In this document: positions 56,187 to 64,000 of the stretch, piece after piece
Position numbering within the stretch: the first letter of the stretch is position 1
How the letters are laid out: each line of letters starts with the position of its first letter
Assembly (NCBI RefSeq): GCF_001953955.1
Contig: NZ_CP019301.1
Coordinates: forward strand, 388,501-452,500
Length of the DNA stretch: 64,000 nucleotides
Direction: 5' to 3'
DNA from: Prevotella intermedia ATCC 25611 = DSM 20706
GTDB lineage: Bacteria; Bacteroidota; Bacteroidia; Bacteroidales; Bacteroidaceae
Program-made: the position numbers and the translations under genes
Notes under the pieces: generated by a model
Told to the model about the DNA's origin: nothing
Database searches by the model: none
Seen by the model: the letters and a program-made list of their open reading frames with translations, nothing else

Positions 56187-56735
56187 ATGGAATTTGAAAG
56201 CAGAATATTATCACGCCAAATTGGCGACCTACTCTACGCATCGGGCTACACGCTCGGAACAGCCGAAAGCTGCACAGGCGGCCGTGTAAGCGAAACTATT
56301 ATCGCCATTCCTGGTGCATCGAACTATTTCAAGGGTGGCATTGTGTCGTACACCGACGAAGTTAAAACACAGCTGCTTGGCGTTTCTGCCGAGACTTTGC
56401 AGGAGCATACAGCCGTCAGCGAAGAAGTGGCACGACAGATGGTGAGCGGTGCCATCAAGGCTTTGCAGGTGGACTATGCCATTTCCGTAACAGGAACAGC
56501 AGGCCCCAGCGGTGGCACAGCCGAAGCACCCATCGGCACAGTATGGATTGGCTACGGCGACAAAGACGAGGTTAGAACGTTTAAACTCACCGAAGACTTC
56601 GGACGCGACATCAATCTTGCCATTGCCACCAACAAGGCTATCCGCTTGATGCTCGACTTCCTGAAAGAGAAGCTCGAAGGCAACAACGCCGCAGACGACA
56701 GCAATGCGGACGCAATACCAAGTATGGAACCCTAA
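56187..56735 (+). CDS. CinA C-terminal family (nicotinamide-nucleotide amidase-like)
   Basis: 182 residues consisting of the CinA C-terminal domain only, without the N-terminal molybdopterin-like domain. The pattern AESCTGGRVSETI and VTGTAGPSGGTAEAPIGTVWIG is that of PncC-type enzymes, which hydrolyse NMN to nicotinate mononucleotide in NAD recycling. It follows tsaD after 12 bases and is therefore likely to be co-transcribed. The last 15 residues are acidic and variable. Confidence 0.88.
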   Translation: MEFESRILSRQIGDLLYASGYTLGTAESCTGGRVSETIIAIPGASNYFKGGIVSYTDEVKTQLLGVSAETLQEHTAVSEEVARQMVSGAIKALQVDYAISVTGTAGPSGGTAEAPIGTVWIGYGDKDEVRTFKLTEDFGRDINLAIATNKAIRLMLDFLKEKLEGNNAADDSNADAIPSMEP

Positions 56736-57037
56736 AGAAACCGTACAGCGCATATACGGCTGCTACGACGCACAGCCATACAACTTGATACTTACCAAAC
56801 CCAACAACAACAGGTTGCAATTCCGAAACTTCGGTATCTGCAATCTGTTTTTTCGTTTAGCCACCTCTCCTTCTCGCTCATTAAACCATAATAGAATTGA
56901 CAACGGGAAATGTGAAGCCTCCAACAGCAAAGAAAGGAGATATTCATAAAAAGTTGAATGTCTAGTGTGTTCGTACACACAAAGGGATTGACGCAAATCA
57001 AGAAAGGTGGTTTTTTCGCAAAAAACACGTAGAAATA

Positions 57038-57069
57038 TTTTTCTATATTGCAGAACCTGCGTACCTTTG
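57038..57069 (+). promoter_or_regulatory. Promoter in front of a candidate ncRNA
   Basis: A T-rich -33 region and a TACCTTTG -7 box followed by CATTG, with no credible open frame downstream. Confidence 0.6.
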
Positions 57070-57075
57070 CATTGT

Positions 57076-57352
57076 CAAAAAGACAAAAAGGTTATTAGAT
57101 TGTTTAGGTTAATAGTAATAGATTTAGGTTTTTAGTTGTTTTATTTAAGGAGAACAAGAGAGATTGTTCAGGAAAGATAGGTTTAGTTAAGGTAATTAAA
57201 AGTAGATTGATTAAAGGATAACAAATTGATGCGAGATTTTGGGGGAACGCCGAGAGGCGCGAACCTACAAATCAAGCGGAAGCTAAAATAAGTGAAAGCT
57301 TATTTTAAGACTAACAAAAGCGCAGGACTGTGATAGTCTTGCGCTTTTGCGT
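57076..57352 (+). ncRNA. Candidate structured non-coding RNA
   Basis: About 275 bases between a good promoter and a strong terminator, with no long reading frame. The 5' half is A/G/U-rich with repeated TTAGATTG/TTTAGGTT motifs. The 3' half is structured: CGCC-GAGA-GGCG is a four-pair stem with a GNRA loop, then TAAAATAAG and CTTATTTTA form a perfect nine-pair stem with a TGAAAG loop, then the terminator AAAAGCGCA/TGCGCTTTT. It does not match tmRNA, SRP RNA or RNase P as I know them. A 6S-like RNA is one possibility, but I cannot support it. Confidence 0.6.
57314..57352 (+). terminator. Terminator of the candidate ncRNA
   Basis: AAAAGCGCAGGACT and AGTCTTGCGCTTTT arms with a short loop. Confidence 0.8.
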
Positions 57353-57401
57353 TATAGGCGGTTCGGGCAGCACAGAAATACAAGATAGATACACCGCAAA
57401 G

Positions 57402-57591
57402 GTGTAAATATTTTTCACAAGCGTAACTATTGTATAACCACCTCGTTATCAACGCTTTGCAAAACCTATTGTTTTGCATTCCAAAAGTGTAGGTTTTGCA
57501 CGGTAAAAGCGGCTGTTTTGCAGCGTAAAACCTACGCTTTCGCAATGCCAAATCGAAATTGCTGCTTTTCTTTAGAATTATCTTTACAAAA
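57402..57591 (+). repeat. Modular 190-bp intergenic repeat, copy K
   Basis: Modules GTGTAGG, GCGGCTG, CCTACGC, the arrangement of copies A and D, with one unpaired change in module 1. Confidence 0.9.
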
Positions 57592-57619
57592 GCAAGCCTG
57601 TTTTTTAAGTTCTCTTATA

Positions 57620-57655
57620 GAACTTCTAGTATTTCTAGAAAAACTAGAATTTCTA
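57620..57655. repeat. CTAG-rich palindromic tract
   Basis: CTTCTAGT, TTCTAGAAA, ACTAGAAT and TTCTAAAT in succession beside copy K. Confidence 0.7.
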
Positions 57656-57669
57656 AATGAATCTATGGT

Positions 57670-57722
57670 TTCTATGGTGCCAAAAACGCAATGAGCCGCA
57701 CCCCTACCCTACATTGGGTATT
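57670..57722 (+). repeat. Second repeat family, copy near 57.7 kb
   Basis: Weakly matching GGTGCCAAAAACGCAATGA, CCGCACCCCTACC and ACATTGGGT blocks in the same order as the other copies. Eroded. Confidence 0.35.
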
Positions 57723-57819
57723 GTAGAAACTAAGGCTTTGCAATGCCAAAAATGCTTTCTGCATCTGCCGTAAACAACAAAAAGAAAAACAAACCACCGA
57801 ATAGAAACCTACTGAAACT

Positions 57820-57850
57820 AAAAAAGGGATACGGCACAAAGCCATATCCC
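57820..57850 (-). terminator. Terminator after rubredoxin
   Basis: GGGATACGGC and GCCATATCCC arms around ACAAA; on the minus strand TTTTT follows. Confidence 0.8.
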
Positions 57851-57883
57851 TCATTTTTTTACCTTAATATTCTCTTTATTGAA

Positions 57884-58048
57884 TTAGTCTTCTACTACAA
57901 AGAAGTCATCTTTTGTTACTCCGCAGAGTGGGCATACCCAATCGTCTGGAATATCTTCAAAAGCTGTACCTGGAGCAATGCCTCCGTCTGGGTCGCCTAC
58001 TTCTGGGTCGTAAACGTAACCACAAGTTTCACATTCGTATTTCTTCAT
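57884..58048 (-). CDS. Rubredoxin
   Basis: 54 residues with the iron-binding pairs CETCG (positions 6 and 9) and CPLCG (39 and 42) and the typical [14 protein letters not shown] and [11 protein letters not shown] segments. A cytosolic one-electron carrier used by anaerobes in oxygen and peroxide detoxification (rubrerythrin and similar partners) and in other redox steps. Single gene with promoter and terminator. It is short enough to be missed by length-filtered gene calls. Confidence 0.95.
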   Translation of the reverse strand: MKKYECETCGYVYDPEVGDPDGGIAPGTAFEDIPDDWVCPLCGVTKDDFFVVED

Positions 58049-58088
58049 AATGTTTTCTTTTTTTATTTGTTATTATAAATATTGCAGG

Positions 58089-58120
58089 CAAAGTTAACGT
58101 AAATATGCAATTATTACAAA
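58089..58120 (-). promoter_or_regulatory. Promoter of the rubredoxin gene
   Basis: TTTG and TAACTTTG separated by about 20 bases on the minus strand. Confidence 0.6.
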
Positions 58121-58156
58121 TTTAAGACGTTAAAAAGTCTTATTTGTCGCATTTTA

Positions 58157-60544
58157 TTAGAACTCTACCGATATTTTGGCGTTGATTTGGCGACCTGTAA
58201 GATAGTTTGGCACGGCATACTGCTGTCCTGAAATGTCGGTTATCCAGTAGTATGAATTTACGTTGTTGATGCCGAAAAGGTTCAAACAGTCTAAGCCCAA
58301 CCACACGTTTCGGAAGATAGAACTGCGCGAGCCGTCTTGGTTATCGAAGAGTCGATAGCTCATTCCGATGTCGGCACGCTTGTAGGCAGGCGCACGGAAC
58401 GGGGTGCTGGTTAGTTCTTGGTGGGGCGCGGAGAAGGGTAAGCCGTCGGCGTATGCCAGTTTCAGCGACATTCTCCAGCGTGTAGAGCCTGGGAAATAGT
58501 CGGTGAAGAAGAGGTTTAGGGCGAAACGCTGGTCGGTTGGCAGTGGTACGTTCTTTCCGTTCAGCTTCATACTGGTGTTCATAACGCTGAGCGTGAGCCA
58601 CGAATCGGCCCCTGGTACGAACTCACCAAAGAGTTTCAGGTCTAATCCGGCAGCGTGTCCAGAGGTTTCATTGTCGCCATAGTAGGTTACTTTCACGTTG
58701 TCTACCGAGTACGGAACAAGGCGTGAGATGGCTTTATAGTAAGCTTCTGCCGTGAATTTGAAGGGTCGGTTCATCATCGAAAAGCGGTAGCTCATCGATG
58801 CCAATGCGTGAATGGAACGCTGCGAGCGTATTTTCTTGTTCAGCAGTGCGTAGGTTACGCCGTTTACCATTGTGGTATCGCGCAGCTCTTTATAGAACGG
58901 TGCCTGATAATAAAGCCCCGCTGCCACACGGAATGACAGGTTTCGGTTCCAGCCTGGCGTAATGTTGAGCGATGCGCGTGGCGATACGATGCTCTCACCG
59001 TTGAAGTCCCAATGTGCATAACGCACACCGTAGTTCAGACGATACAGTGTTGGAACGGAATCGTTGCTCTTGAAGTTCCACGTATCTTGCAAATATGCTT
59101 CTATGCGTTTCGCGTCCAAGTTGTTGCGTGCACGCATCGAATATATCATATCGAGGGTTTCGCCAGTGTGCGGAATGTTGTAGCCTGCCGAGTCGCGGTA
59201 TTCGTATTCTGCCGAATTTTCTTCAATTTTCTCTATCTTATACGTCAGTGCGCCCTCTACTCTGTGGTTTCCTGCACGCTGTTGCATCATCAGTTTAAGG
59301 CTTCGCACGTTTGCTTTCAGGTAGTCGCGCGAATGTTGCATATACGTTCCTACGCCGAGATTCTCCGAAGTTTCGGTCTGTGTGAGCCAGTATTGCCCCT
59401 GAATGTCGTACCGTTGCTGCTCTTTGGTCGAGAAAGCCGACGCTATGAGCGATATGTCGGTGCGTGGCGTCAGGTGGTTGGTGATGCTTAACGAACCGAA
59501 GAAGGTGCGGAAGAGGTCTTTTTCCTTGCCATCGAAGTAAACTTTGAACGACTTTACGTTCTTCAGCGTACCGAATTTCGTTTCTCGGTCTTTGGGTTCA
59601 AAGTTGTAATTGTTCTCCGATATGTTTCCGATAAAGTCCACTTGCCAGCGTTTCGACGGCTGCCACGAGAGATAAGTCTGGTAGTCTAAGAACGAAGGAT
59701 TGTATTCGCCCTTCGTTTCGAGCGAACCTAAAAGGTACTTGTTGGTCTTGTATCGCAAGCCGTTTGTCCACGTCAGCTTCTTTGTAGCAATACCTAAATA
59801 GCCGTTTGCGCCAAGCATTGAGGCTGTTATCGAACCTTCGGTGCGCTTCGGACGCTTGTAAGTGATGTCCAAAGCCGAGCTCATCTTGTCGCCATACTTC
59901 GCCTCAAAGCCACCCGTAGAGAAGCCCACACTTTCCACAAGGTCGGCATTTATCACCGAAAGACCCTCCTGCTGTCCGCTGCGCACGAGGAATGGGCGAT
60001 ACACTTCCACATTATTAATATATACAGAGTTCTCATCGAAGGTGCCACCACGCACGTTATACTGCGACGAAAGTTCGGAATGGGTAGACACACCCGCCTG
60101 TGTCTGCAGTATTTCTTCGACGACATTGCCCGAAACCGATGGGTTTCGCTTGGTCGCTTCTACCTTTATTTCTTCCGTGGTACCGTGTTGCTGAACCTTA
60201 GCCTGCACTACAACCTCCTGCATTTCGTTATCGCTGCTCAGCTGAATCTGAAGTGTTTGCTTGCCTTGGGGGCGACGCAGCACGCGCACCTTGCTCTTAT
60301 AGCCAAGCATAGAGAAGCGCACCTTCACCGAATCTTCGCTTTGCAGCTGCATACTGAATTCTCCTTTCAGGTTGCTCATCGTTATTTTGCCTTGCGAAGC
60401 AACCATGATAGAAGCCAACTCGATGGGGTTTCCGTCTTGGTCGGACACCTTTCCTTGCAGCGTAAACGTCTGTCCCATAGCGTTGCCAGCATACAGCAAG
60501 CACAGGAACAATAATATAATGTTCAGTAGTTTTGCCTTATTCAT
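58157..60544 (-). CDS. TonB-dependent receptor with carboxypeptidase-like regulatory domain
   Basis: 795 residues: signal peptide to about residue 25, a CarboxypepD_reg-like beta-sandwich (about 27-110, GKVSDQDGNPIELASIMV), a plug domain with STHSELSSQYNVRGGTFDENSVYIN and VEVYRPFLVRSGQQEGLSVIN, and a 22-strand outer-membrane barrel ending in INAKISVEF. Takes up a bound ligand with TonB energy. No SusD partner is adjacent, so a SusCD system is unlikely, and the ligand (metal, siderophore, vitamin, peptide) is unknown. It is divergent from the DUF4827 gene. Confidence 0.9.
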   Translation of the reverse strand: MNKAKLLNIILLFLCLLYAGNAMGQTFTLQGKVSDQDGNPIELASIMVASQGKITMSNLKGEFSMQLQSEDSVKVRFSMLGYKSKVRVLRRPQGKQTLQIQLSSDNEMQEVVVQAKVQQHGTTEEIKVEATKRNPSVSGNVVEEILQTQAGVSTHSELSSQYNVRGGTFDENSVYINNVEVYRPFLVRSGQQEGLSVINADLVESVGFSTGGFEAKYGDKMSSALDITYKRPKRTEGSITASMLGANGYLGIATKKLTWTNGLRYKTNKYLLGSLETKGEYNPSFLDYQTYLSWQPSKRWQVDFIGNISENNYNFEPKDRETKFGTLKNVKSFKVYFDGKEKDLFRTFFGSLSITNHLTPRTDISLIASAFSTKEQQRYDIQGQYWLTQTETSENLGVGTYMQHSRDYLKANVRSLKLMMQQRAGNHRVEGALTYKIEKIEENSAEYEYRDSAGYNIPHTGETLDMIYSMRARNNLDAKRIEAYLQDTWNFKSNDSVPTLYRLNYGVRYAHWDFNGESIVSPRASLNITPGWNRNLSFRVAAGLYYQAPFYKELRDTTMVNGVTYALLNKKIRSQRSIHALASMSYRFSMMNRPFKFTAEAYYKAISRLVPYSVDNVKVTYYGDNETSGHAAGLDLKLFGEFVPGADSWLTLSVMNTSMKLNGKNVPLPTDQRFALNLFFTDYFPGSTRWRMSLKLAYADGLPFSAPHQELTSTPFRAPAYKRADIGMSYRLFDNQDGSRSSIFRNVWLGLDCLNLFGINNVNSYYWITDISGQQYAVPNYLTGRQINAKISVEF

Positions 60545-60718
60545 ACTATGAATAACGCTTGTTCAGAAAGTTTATTGCATTATAATGAAAGAGAAAACAA
60601 AACCGCCACCACCCGCAAAATACAGGGTCGGGCGACAAAATTGGGAATTACAGAACAGAATTACAATATTTTATATATTTTATAGAAACACTTTGTGCGC
60701 CAATTTGTTTTCTTTTGC

Positions 60719-60726
60719 TACCTTTG
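60719..60726 (+). promoter_or_regulatory. -7 box of the DUF4827 gene
   Basis: TACCTTTG followed by CAG, about 34 bases before the ATG. Confidence 0.6.
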
Positions 60727-60759
60727 CAGTTAATATATAAAGGAACTAAAATATCGCAA

Positions 60760-61398
60760 ATGAAGAAGATTATCTTTCTACTCGCAATAGTATTGAGCGC
60801 AATGAGCATCGTCTCTTGCCGCGAACAAGACACTTACGCTGACAAGTTGGAACGTGAACGCAAAGCCATTAATGCGTTCATAGTGAAACATAAGATAAAC
60901 GTTATTTCGGAAAAACAGTTTGAAAGTCAAGGTTTCAAGACCGATACAACGAAGAATCAGTATGTTCAGTTCAAATCTACGGGCGTGTATATGCAGTTGG
61001 TAGAAGAAGGCATAGGAGAGAAACTGAAGAATGGCGAAACCGCTACCGTACTCTGCCGCTTCGACGAAACCAACGTGGCTGGCGATTCTTTGCAGCTTAC
61101 AAACAAGTCGCTGATTTGGAATGGTATCGTAGACAAGATGTTGGTAACGAAGAACAGCGGAACGTTTACGGCTTCGTTCGACAGGGCTTCCAGCGTTATG
61201 GTGCGTGCATACGGCAGCACATCTGTACCTAAAGGGTGGTTGGTGCCTCTCCCTTACATTAAACTCGGACGCATTACAAGCGCAACCGACAAGTTGGCGC
61301 ACGTGCGTCTCATCGTTCCATCGGCACAAGGACAGACCTTGGCAAGCAAAAATACGTATGCTTGCTTCTACGATATTACCTATCAACGAGGAGTTTAA
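60760..61398 (+). CDS. DUF4827 lipoprotein
   Basis: 212 residues from MKKIIFLLAIVL, with a lipobox in MSIVSC (cysteine near 20). Longer frame upstream runs through the promoter. Recognised as DUF4827, a Bacteroidota family related in layout to FKBP-like lipoproteins (GIGEKLKNGETATVLCRFDETNV resembles an FKBP entry), though enzymatic activity is not shown. It sits directly before glmM, as in several Bacteroidota, and is followed by a hairpin (about 61418-61446). Confidence 0.8.
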   Translation: MKKIIFLLAIVLSAMSIVSCREQDTYADKLERERKAINAFIVKHKINVISEKQFESQGFKTDTTKNQYVQFKSTGVYMQLVEEGIGEKLKNGETATVLCRFDETNVAGDSLQLTNKSLIWNGIVDKMLVTKNSGTFTASFDRASSVMVRAYGSTSVPKGWLVPLPYIKLGRITSATDKLAHVRLIVPSAQGQTLASKNTYACFYDITYQRGV

Positions 61399-61417
61399 CA
61401 AGATAAAACAATAACAC

Positions 61418-61450
61418 GCCACGACCGCACGCTGTGTAGTCGTGGCTTTA
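61418..61450 (+). terminator. Hairpin between the DUF4827 gene and glmM
   Basis: GCCACGAC and GTCGTGGC arms followed by TTTAAAA; a weak terminator or attenuator. Confidence 0.5.
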
Positions 61451-61464
61451 AAATTATATAGAAG

Positions 61465-62856
61465 ATGACGCTAATAAAGTCTATTTCAGGTATCCGCGGT
61501 ACAATTGGCGGACAAACAGGTAACACATTGAATCCACTTGACATTGTTAAATTCACATCGGCTTACGCTACTTACATCGCAAGCCAGCACCCAGGAAAGA
61601 AGCTAAAGATTGTTGTTGGACGCGACGCACGCATTTCAGGCGAAATGGTGAAGAACGTTGTGTGTGGCACACTTATGGGTATTGGTGCCGATGTCGTAAA
61701 TATCGGCTTGGCAACCACCCCTACCACCGAGCTTGCCGTGCGTATGGAGGGTGCCGATGGTGGTATCATCATCACCGCTTCGCACAACCCTCGCCAGTGG
61801 AACGCATTGAAACTGCTGAACCACGAGGGCGAATTTCTCACCGCAGAAGACGGTGCTGCCGTGCTCGACATAGCAGAAAAGGAAGATTTCAACTATGCCG
61901 ACGTAGACCAACTTGGCAGCTACAAGGAAGACGATTCGTTCGACCAACGCCACATCGACGCAGTGAAAGCACTCGAATTGGCTGACTTGGAAGCCATTAA
62001 AGCTCGCAAGTTCCGTGTCTGTGTAGACGCTGTGAACTCCGTAGGCGGCATTATTCTGCCCAAATTGCTCGACCAAATCGGCGTGGAATATACATTGCTA
62101 TACGGCGAACCGACAGGCGACTTCGCCCATAACCCCGAACCAATAGAGAAGAACCTCGGCGGCATTATGGACGAAATGAAGAAAGGCGGCTACGACCTTG
62201 GCATTGTCGTAGACCCAGACGTAGACCGTTTGGCGTTCATACGTGAAGACGGCGTTATGTACGGTGAGGAATATACACTCGTAAGTGTAGCCGATTACAT
62301 TCTCGACCACGTAAAGGGAAACACCGTCAGCAACCTTTCTTCAACACGTGCATTGCGCGATGTTACCGAGAAACACGGTGGAAAGTACTACGCTGCTGCC
62401 GTTGGCGAGGTGAATGTAACTACCAAAATGAAGGAAGTAGGTGCTGTTATCGGCGGCGAAGGCAATGGCGGCGTCATTTATCCAGACAGCCATTACGGTC
62501 GCGATGCGCTTGTTGGAATCGTACTTTTCCTTAGTTCTCTGGCTCAAAAGGGCTTGAAAGCAAGCGAATTGCGCAAGACTTACCCCGAATACTTCATTGC
62601 AAAGAACCGCATCGACCTCACTCCCGAGACCGATGTAGATGCCATTCTCGCCAAGGTCAAGGAGCTTTACGGAAACGAAAAGGACGTACAGGTAACCGAC
62701 ATTGACGGCGTTAAGCTCGATTTCCCAACAGCTTGGGTACACCTCCGCAAGTCGAACACCGAACCAATCATTCGTGTTTACAGCGAGGCAGGCAGTATGG
62801 ACGAGGCCGACGCATTGGGCAAGAAACTTATGCAGGTAGTTTACGACATGCAATAA
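61465..62856 (+). CDS. glmM: Phosphoglucosamine mutase
   Basis: Converts glucosamine-6-phosphate to glucosamine-1-phosphate for UDP-GlcNAc and cell-wall synthesis. 463 residues. The phosphoserine is in the TASHNP motif near residue 104, the Mg2+ site in DPDVDRLAF near 250 and the sugar-phosphate site in the [12 protein letters not shown] block. The family also includes phosphomannomutases, so a second activity is possible. It precedes engB by 10 bases; the two are almost certainly co-transcribed. Confidence 0.92.
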   Translation: MTLIKSISGIRGTIGGQTGNTLNPLDIVKFTSAYATYIASQHPGKKLKIVVGRDARISGEMVKNVVCGTLMGIGADVVNIGLATTPTTELAVRMEGADGGIIITASHNPRQWNALKLLNHEGEFLTAEDGAAVLDIAEKEDFNYADVDQLGSYKEDDSFDQRHIDAVKALELADLEAIKARKFRVCVDAVNSVGGIILPKLLDQIGVEYTLLYGEPTGDFAHNPEPIEKNLGGIMDEMKKGGYDLGIVVDPDVDRLAFIREDGVMYGEEYTLVSVADYILDHVKGNTVSNLSSTRALRDVTEKHGGKYYAAAVGEVNVTTKMKEVGAVIGGEGNGGVIYPDSHYGRDALVGIVLFLSSLAQKGLKASELRKTYPEYFIAKNRIDLTPETDVDAILAKVKELYGNEKDVQVTDIDGVKLDFPTAWVHLRKSNTEPIIRVYSEAGSMDEADALGKKLMQVVYDMQ

Positions 62857-62866
62857 ATCCACCGAC

Positions 62867-63481
62867 ATGATAATAAAGACTTCGGAATTCAGCATATCGT
62901 CGCCTACAATATCGAAGTGTCCTAACGATACGAAGAACGAATATGCGTTCATCGGTCGGTCGAACGTGGGCAAGTCGAGTCTGATAAATATGCTTTGCAA
63001 CCACAAGGGACTTGCCAAGACATCGGCAAAGCCTGGCAAAACATTGCTCATCAACCACTTCATCATCAACAAGGAGTGGTACATTGTAGACCTTCCTGGC
63101 TACGGCTATGCCAAGAATTCAAAGACTGTGCGCAACAAGCTCGAACAGATGATTGCGCAATACATCTTGCAACGCAAGCAGCTCGTGAACGTATTCGTCC
63201 TTATCGACATACGCCACGAGCAGCAAAAGATAGACCGTGAGTTCATCGATTGGTTAGGACAAAGCAACATTCCTTTCTCCATCATCTTCACAAAAGCCGA
63301 CAAACTGTCGGGCGGAAAGGCGAAAGCCAACGCTGAAGCGTGGATGAAGAAGCTGGAAGACACGTGGGAAATCACCCCACCCTACTTCATTACGTCGTCG
63401 GAAAGCAAGGTGGGCAGAGAGGAAGTACTCGGCTACATCGAGAGCATCAACACGGCATTGGCGAACGATACAGCCGAATAA
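62867..63481 (+). CDS. engB: Ribosome-biogenesis GTPase YihA/YsxC
   Basis: 204 residues, the small TRAFAC GTPase needed for large-subunit assembly. G1 is GRSNVGKSS near 30, G3 DLPGYG near 76, G4 TKAD near 146. The usual YsxC N-terminal stretch is present. It sits between glmM and an ABC-F gene with short gaps (10 and 3 bases), so it belongs to one operon. Confidence 0.95.
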   Translation: MIIKTSEFSISSPTISKCPNDTKNEYAFIGRSNVGKSSLINMLCNHKGLAKTSAKPGKTLLINHFIINKEWYIVDLPGYGYAKNSKTVRNKLEQMIAQYILQRKQLVNVFVLIDIRHEQQKIDREFIDWLGQSNIPFSIIFTKADKLSGGKAKANAEAWMKKLEDTWEITPPYFITSSESKVGREEVLGYIESINTALANDTAE

Positions 63482-63484
63482 ACT

Positions 63485-64000
63485 ATGGCGCAGATACCTT
63501 ATTTAGACGTCCAAAAGCTATCGAAACGCTTCGGAGCGCAAATCCTGTTCGACGAAATATCCTTCTCCATTGCAGAAGGACAACACGTCGGACTGATTGC
63601 GAAGAACGGAACGGGCAAGTCCACCCTGCTTTCCATACTCACAGGAAAGGAGGGTTACGAGTCGGGCAGCATTGTCTACCGCAACGACTTGCGCGTCAGC
63701 TGCTTGGTACAAAGTCCGAAATTCAACCCCGAAGAGTCGGTTCTCGACGCTTGTTTCAACCATAAGGGCGACCCCGACAAGGTATTGAAAGCCAAACAGA
63801 TACTCACCACGCTCAAGATAACCGACCTAAACCAGCCTATGGGGCAGCTCAGCGGCGGACAACAGAAGCGTGTGGCACTGGCAAACGTGCTGATACTTGA
63901 ACCCGACTTGCTCATTCTCGACGAGCCAACCAACCACCTCGACCTCGAAATGATAGAGTGGCTCGAAGGCTTTCTTTCGAGAGGGAACAAGACACTCTTA
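63485..64000 (+). CDS. ABC-F family ATPase (Uup-like), partial
   Basis: N-terminal 172 residues; the gene runs off the window. The first nucleotide-binding domain has Walker A GKNGTGKSTLL-type (AKNGTGKST), signature LSGGQQKRVALA, Walker B LLILDEPTNHLDLEM. There are no membrane segments, and the ABC-F layout (two ATPase domains in one chain) is expected from this N-terminus. Such proteins act on ribosomes; the Uup/EttA subgroup cannot be set from this part. Confidence 0.88.
   Translation, partial: MAQIPYLDVQKLSKRFGAQILFDEISFSIAEGQHVGLIAKNGTGKSTLLSILTGKEGYESGSIVYRNDLRVSCLVQSPKFNPEESVLDACFNHKGDPDKVLKAKQILTTLKITDLNQPMGQLSGGQQKRVALANVLILEPDLLILDEPTNHLDLEMIEWLEGFLSRGNKTLL

Noticed and set aside
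56704..56949. 81-codon frame after the cinA-type gene
   Set aside because: It starts inside cinA, has no ribosome site and no recognisable features.
57076..57352. The structured RNA as tmRNA, SRP RNA or RNase P RNA
   Set aside because: The conserved blocks of those RNAs (tRNA-like ends with tag frame, GGAAG tetraloop region, RNase P core motifs) are not present.
5929..57551. A recurring open frame across most modular repeats with a shared peptide theme (ALRKRLFC..K..LLPCK)
   Set aside because: There is no conserved ATG or ribosome site, and differences between copies fall at codon positions 1 and 2 as much as at 3. The shared peptide follows from conserved DNA modules of equal length, not from protein selection.
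5835..57591. The modular repeats as a CRISPR array
   Set aside because: Copies are single, kilobases apart and in both orientations; there are no regular spacers and no cas genes.

Overview
The window reads as a chromosomal segment of an oral-type Prevotella, probably near the P. intermedia/nigrescens group. This assignment is an inference from four things: TAnnTTTG promoters with little Shine-Dalgarno use, a short RpoD-type primary sigma factor, an Na+-translocating NQR operon, and a rich set of secreted peptidases (S46 DPP, S9 prolyl peptidase, PepD). I could not search any database. No rRNA, tRNA or CRISPR array was found.

Layout. 1-5.7 kb (+): a glutamate-fermentation block with methylaspartate ammonia-lyase, an AtuA-like protein, a DUF4387 protein, a P-loop/tRNA-SAD-like protein and a two-subunit class I fumarase that may act as mesaconase. 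6.4-23.4 kb (mostly -): S46 peptidase, flippase, SpmAB-like protein, a membrane protein, purD, an S9 peptidase, an RlmL-like methyltransferase, rpoD, a frameshifted small secreted protein and a SAM methyltransferase. 22.2-28.0 kb (-): complete nqrABCDEF. 28.1-32.6 kb (+): a giant TamB homologue with a TTG start. 32.7-33.9 kb: a broken IS256-family element. 34-41.9 kb: tandemly duplicated small outer-membrane barrels, pepD, OmpH-like lipoprotein, glyA, pyrI-pyrB. 42-45.3 kb (+): PBP1A and a secreted protein. 45.5-49 kb: accessory stretch with an IS256 end remnant, an intact IS982-family element, an orphan cobalamin riboswitch and two tiny ORFs. 49.1-58 kb: PAS/DUF438 protein, DUF4143 ATPase, WG-repeat lipoprotein, map, tsaD, cinA-type gene, a candidate structured ncRNA and rubredoxin. 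58.2-64 kb: TonB-dependent receptor, DUF4827 lipoprotein, glmM, engB and a partial ABC-F ATPase.

The strongest non-gene signal is a family of about 190-bp intergenic elements (nine full and two partial copies). Each is built from interchangeable 12-13 base modules in which the third module is the reverse complement of the first or second, with compensatory changes between copies. Many are flanked by CTAG-rich palindromic tracts and a second repeat family. Physiologically the genes fit a peptide- and amino-acid-fermenting anaerobe: extracellular exopeptidases release di/tripeptides, PepD and Map process peptides, glutamate is routed to mesaconate, and NQR makes a sodium gradient.
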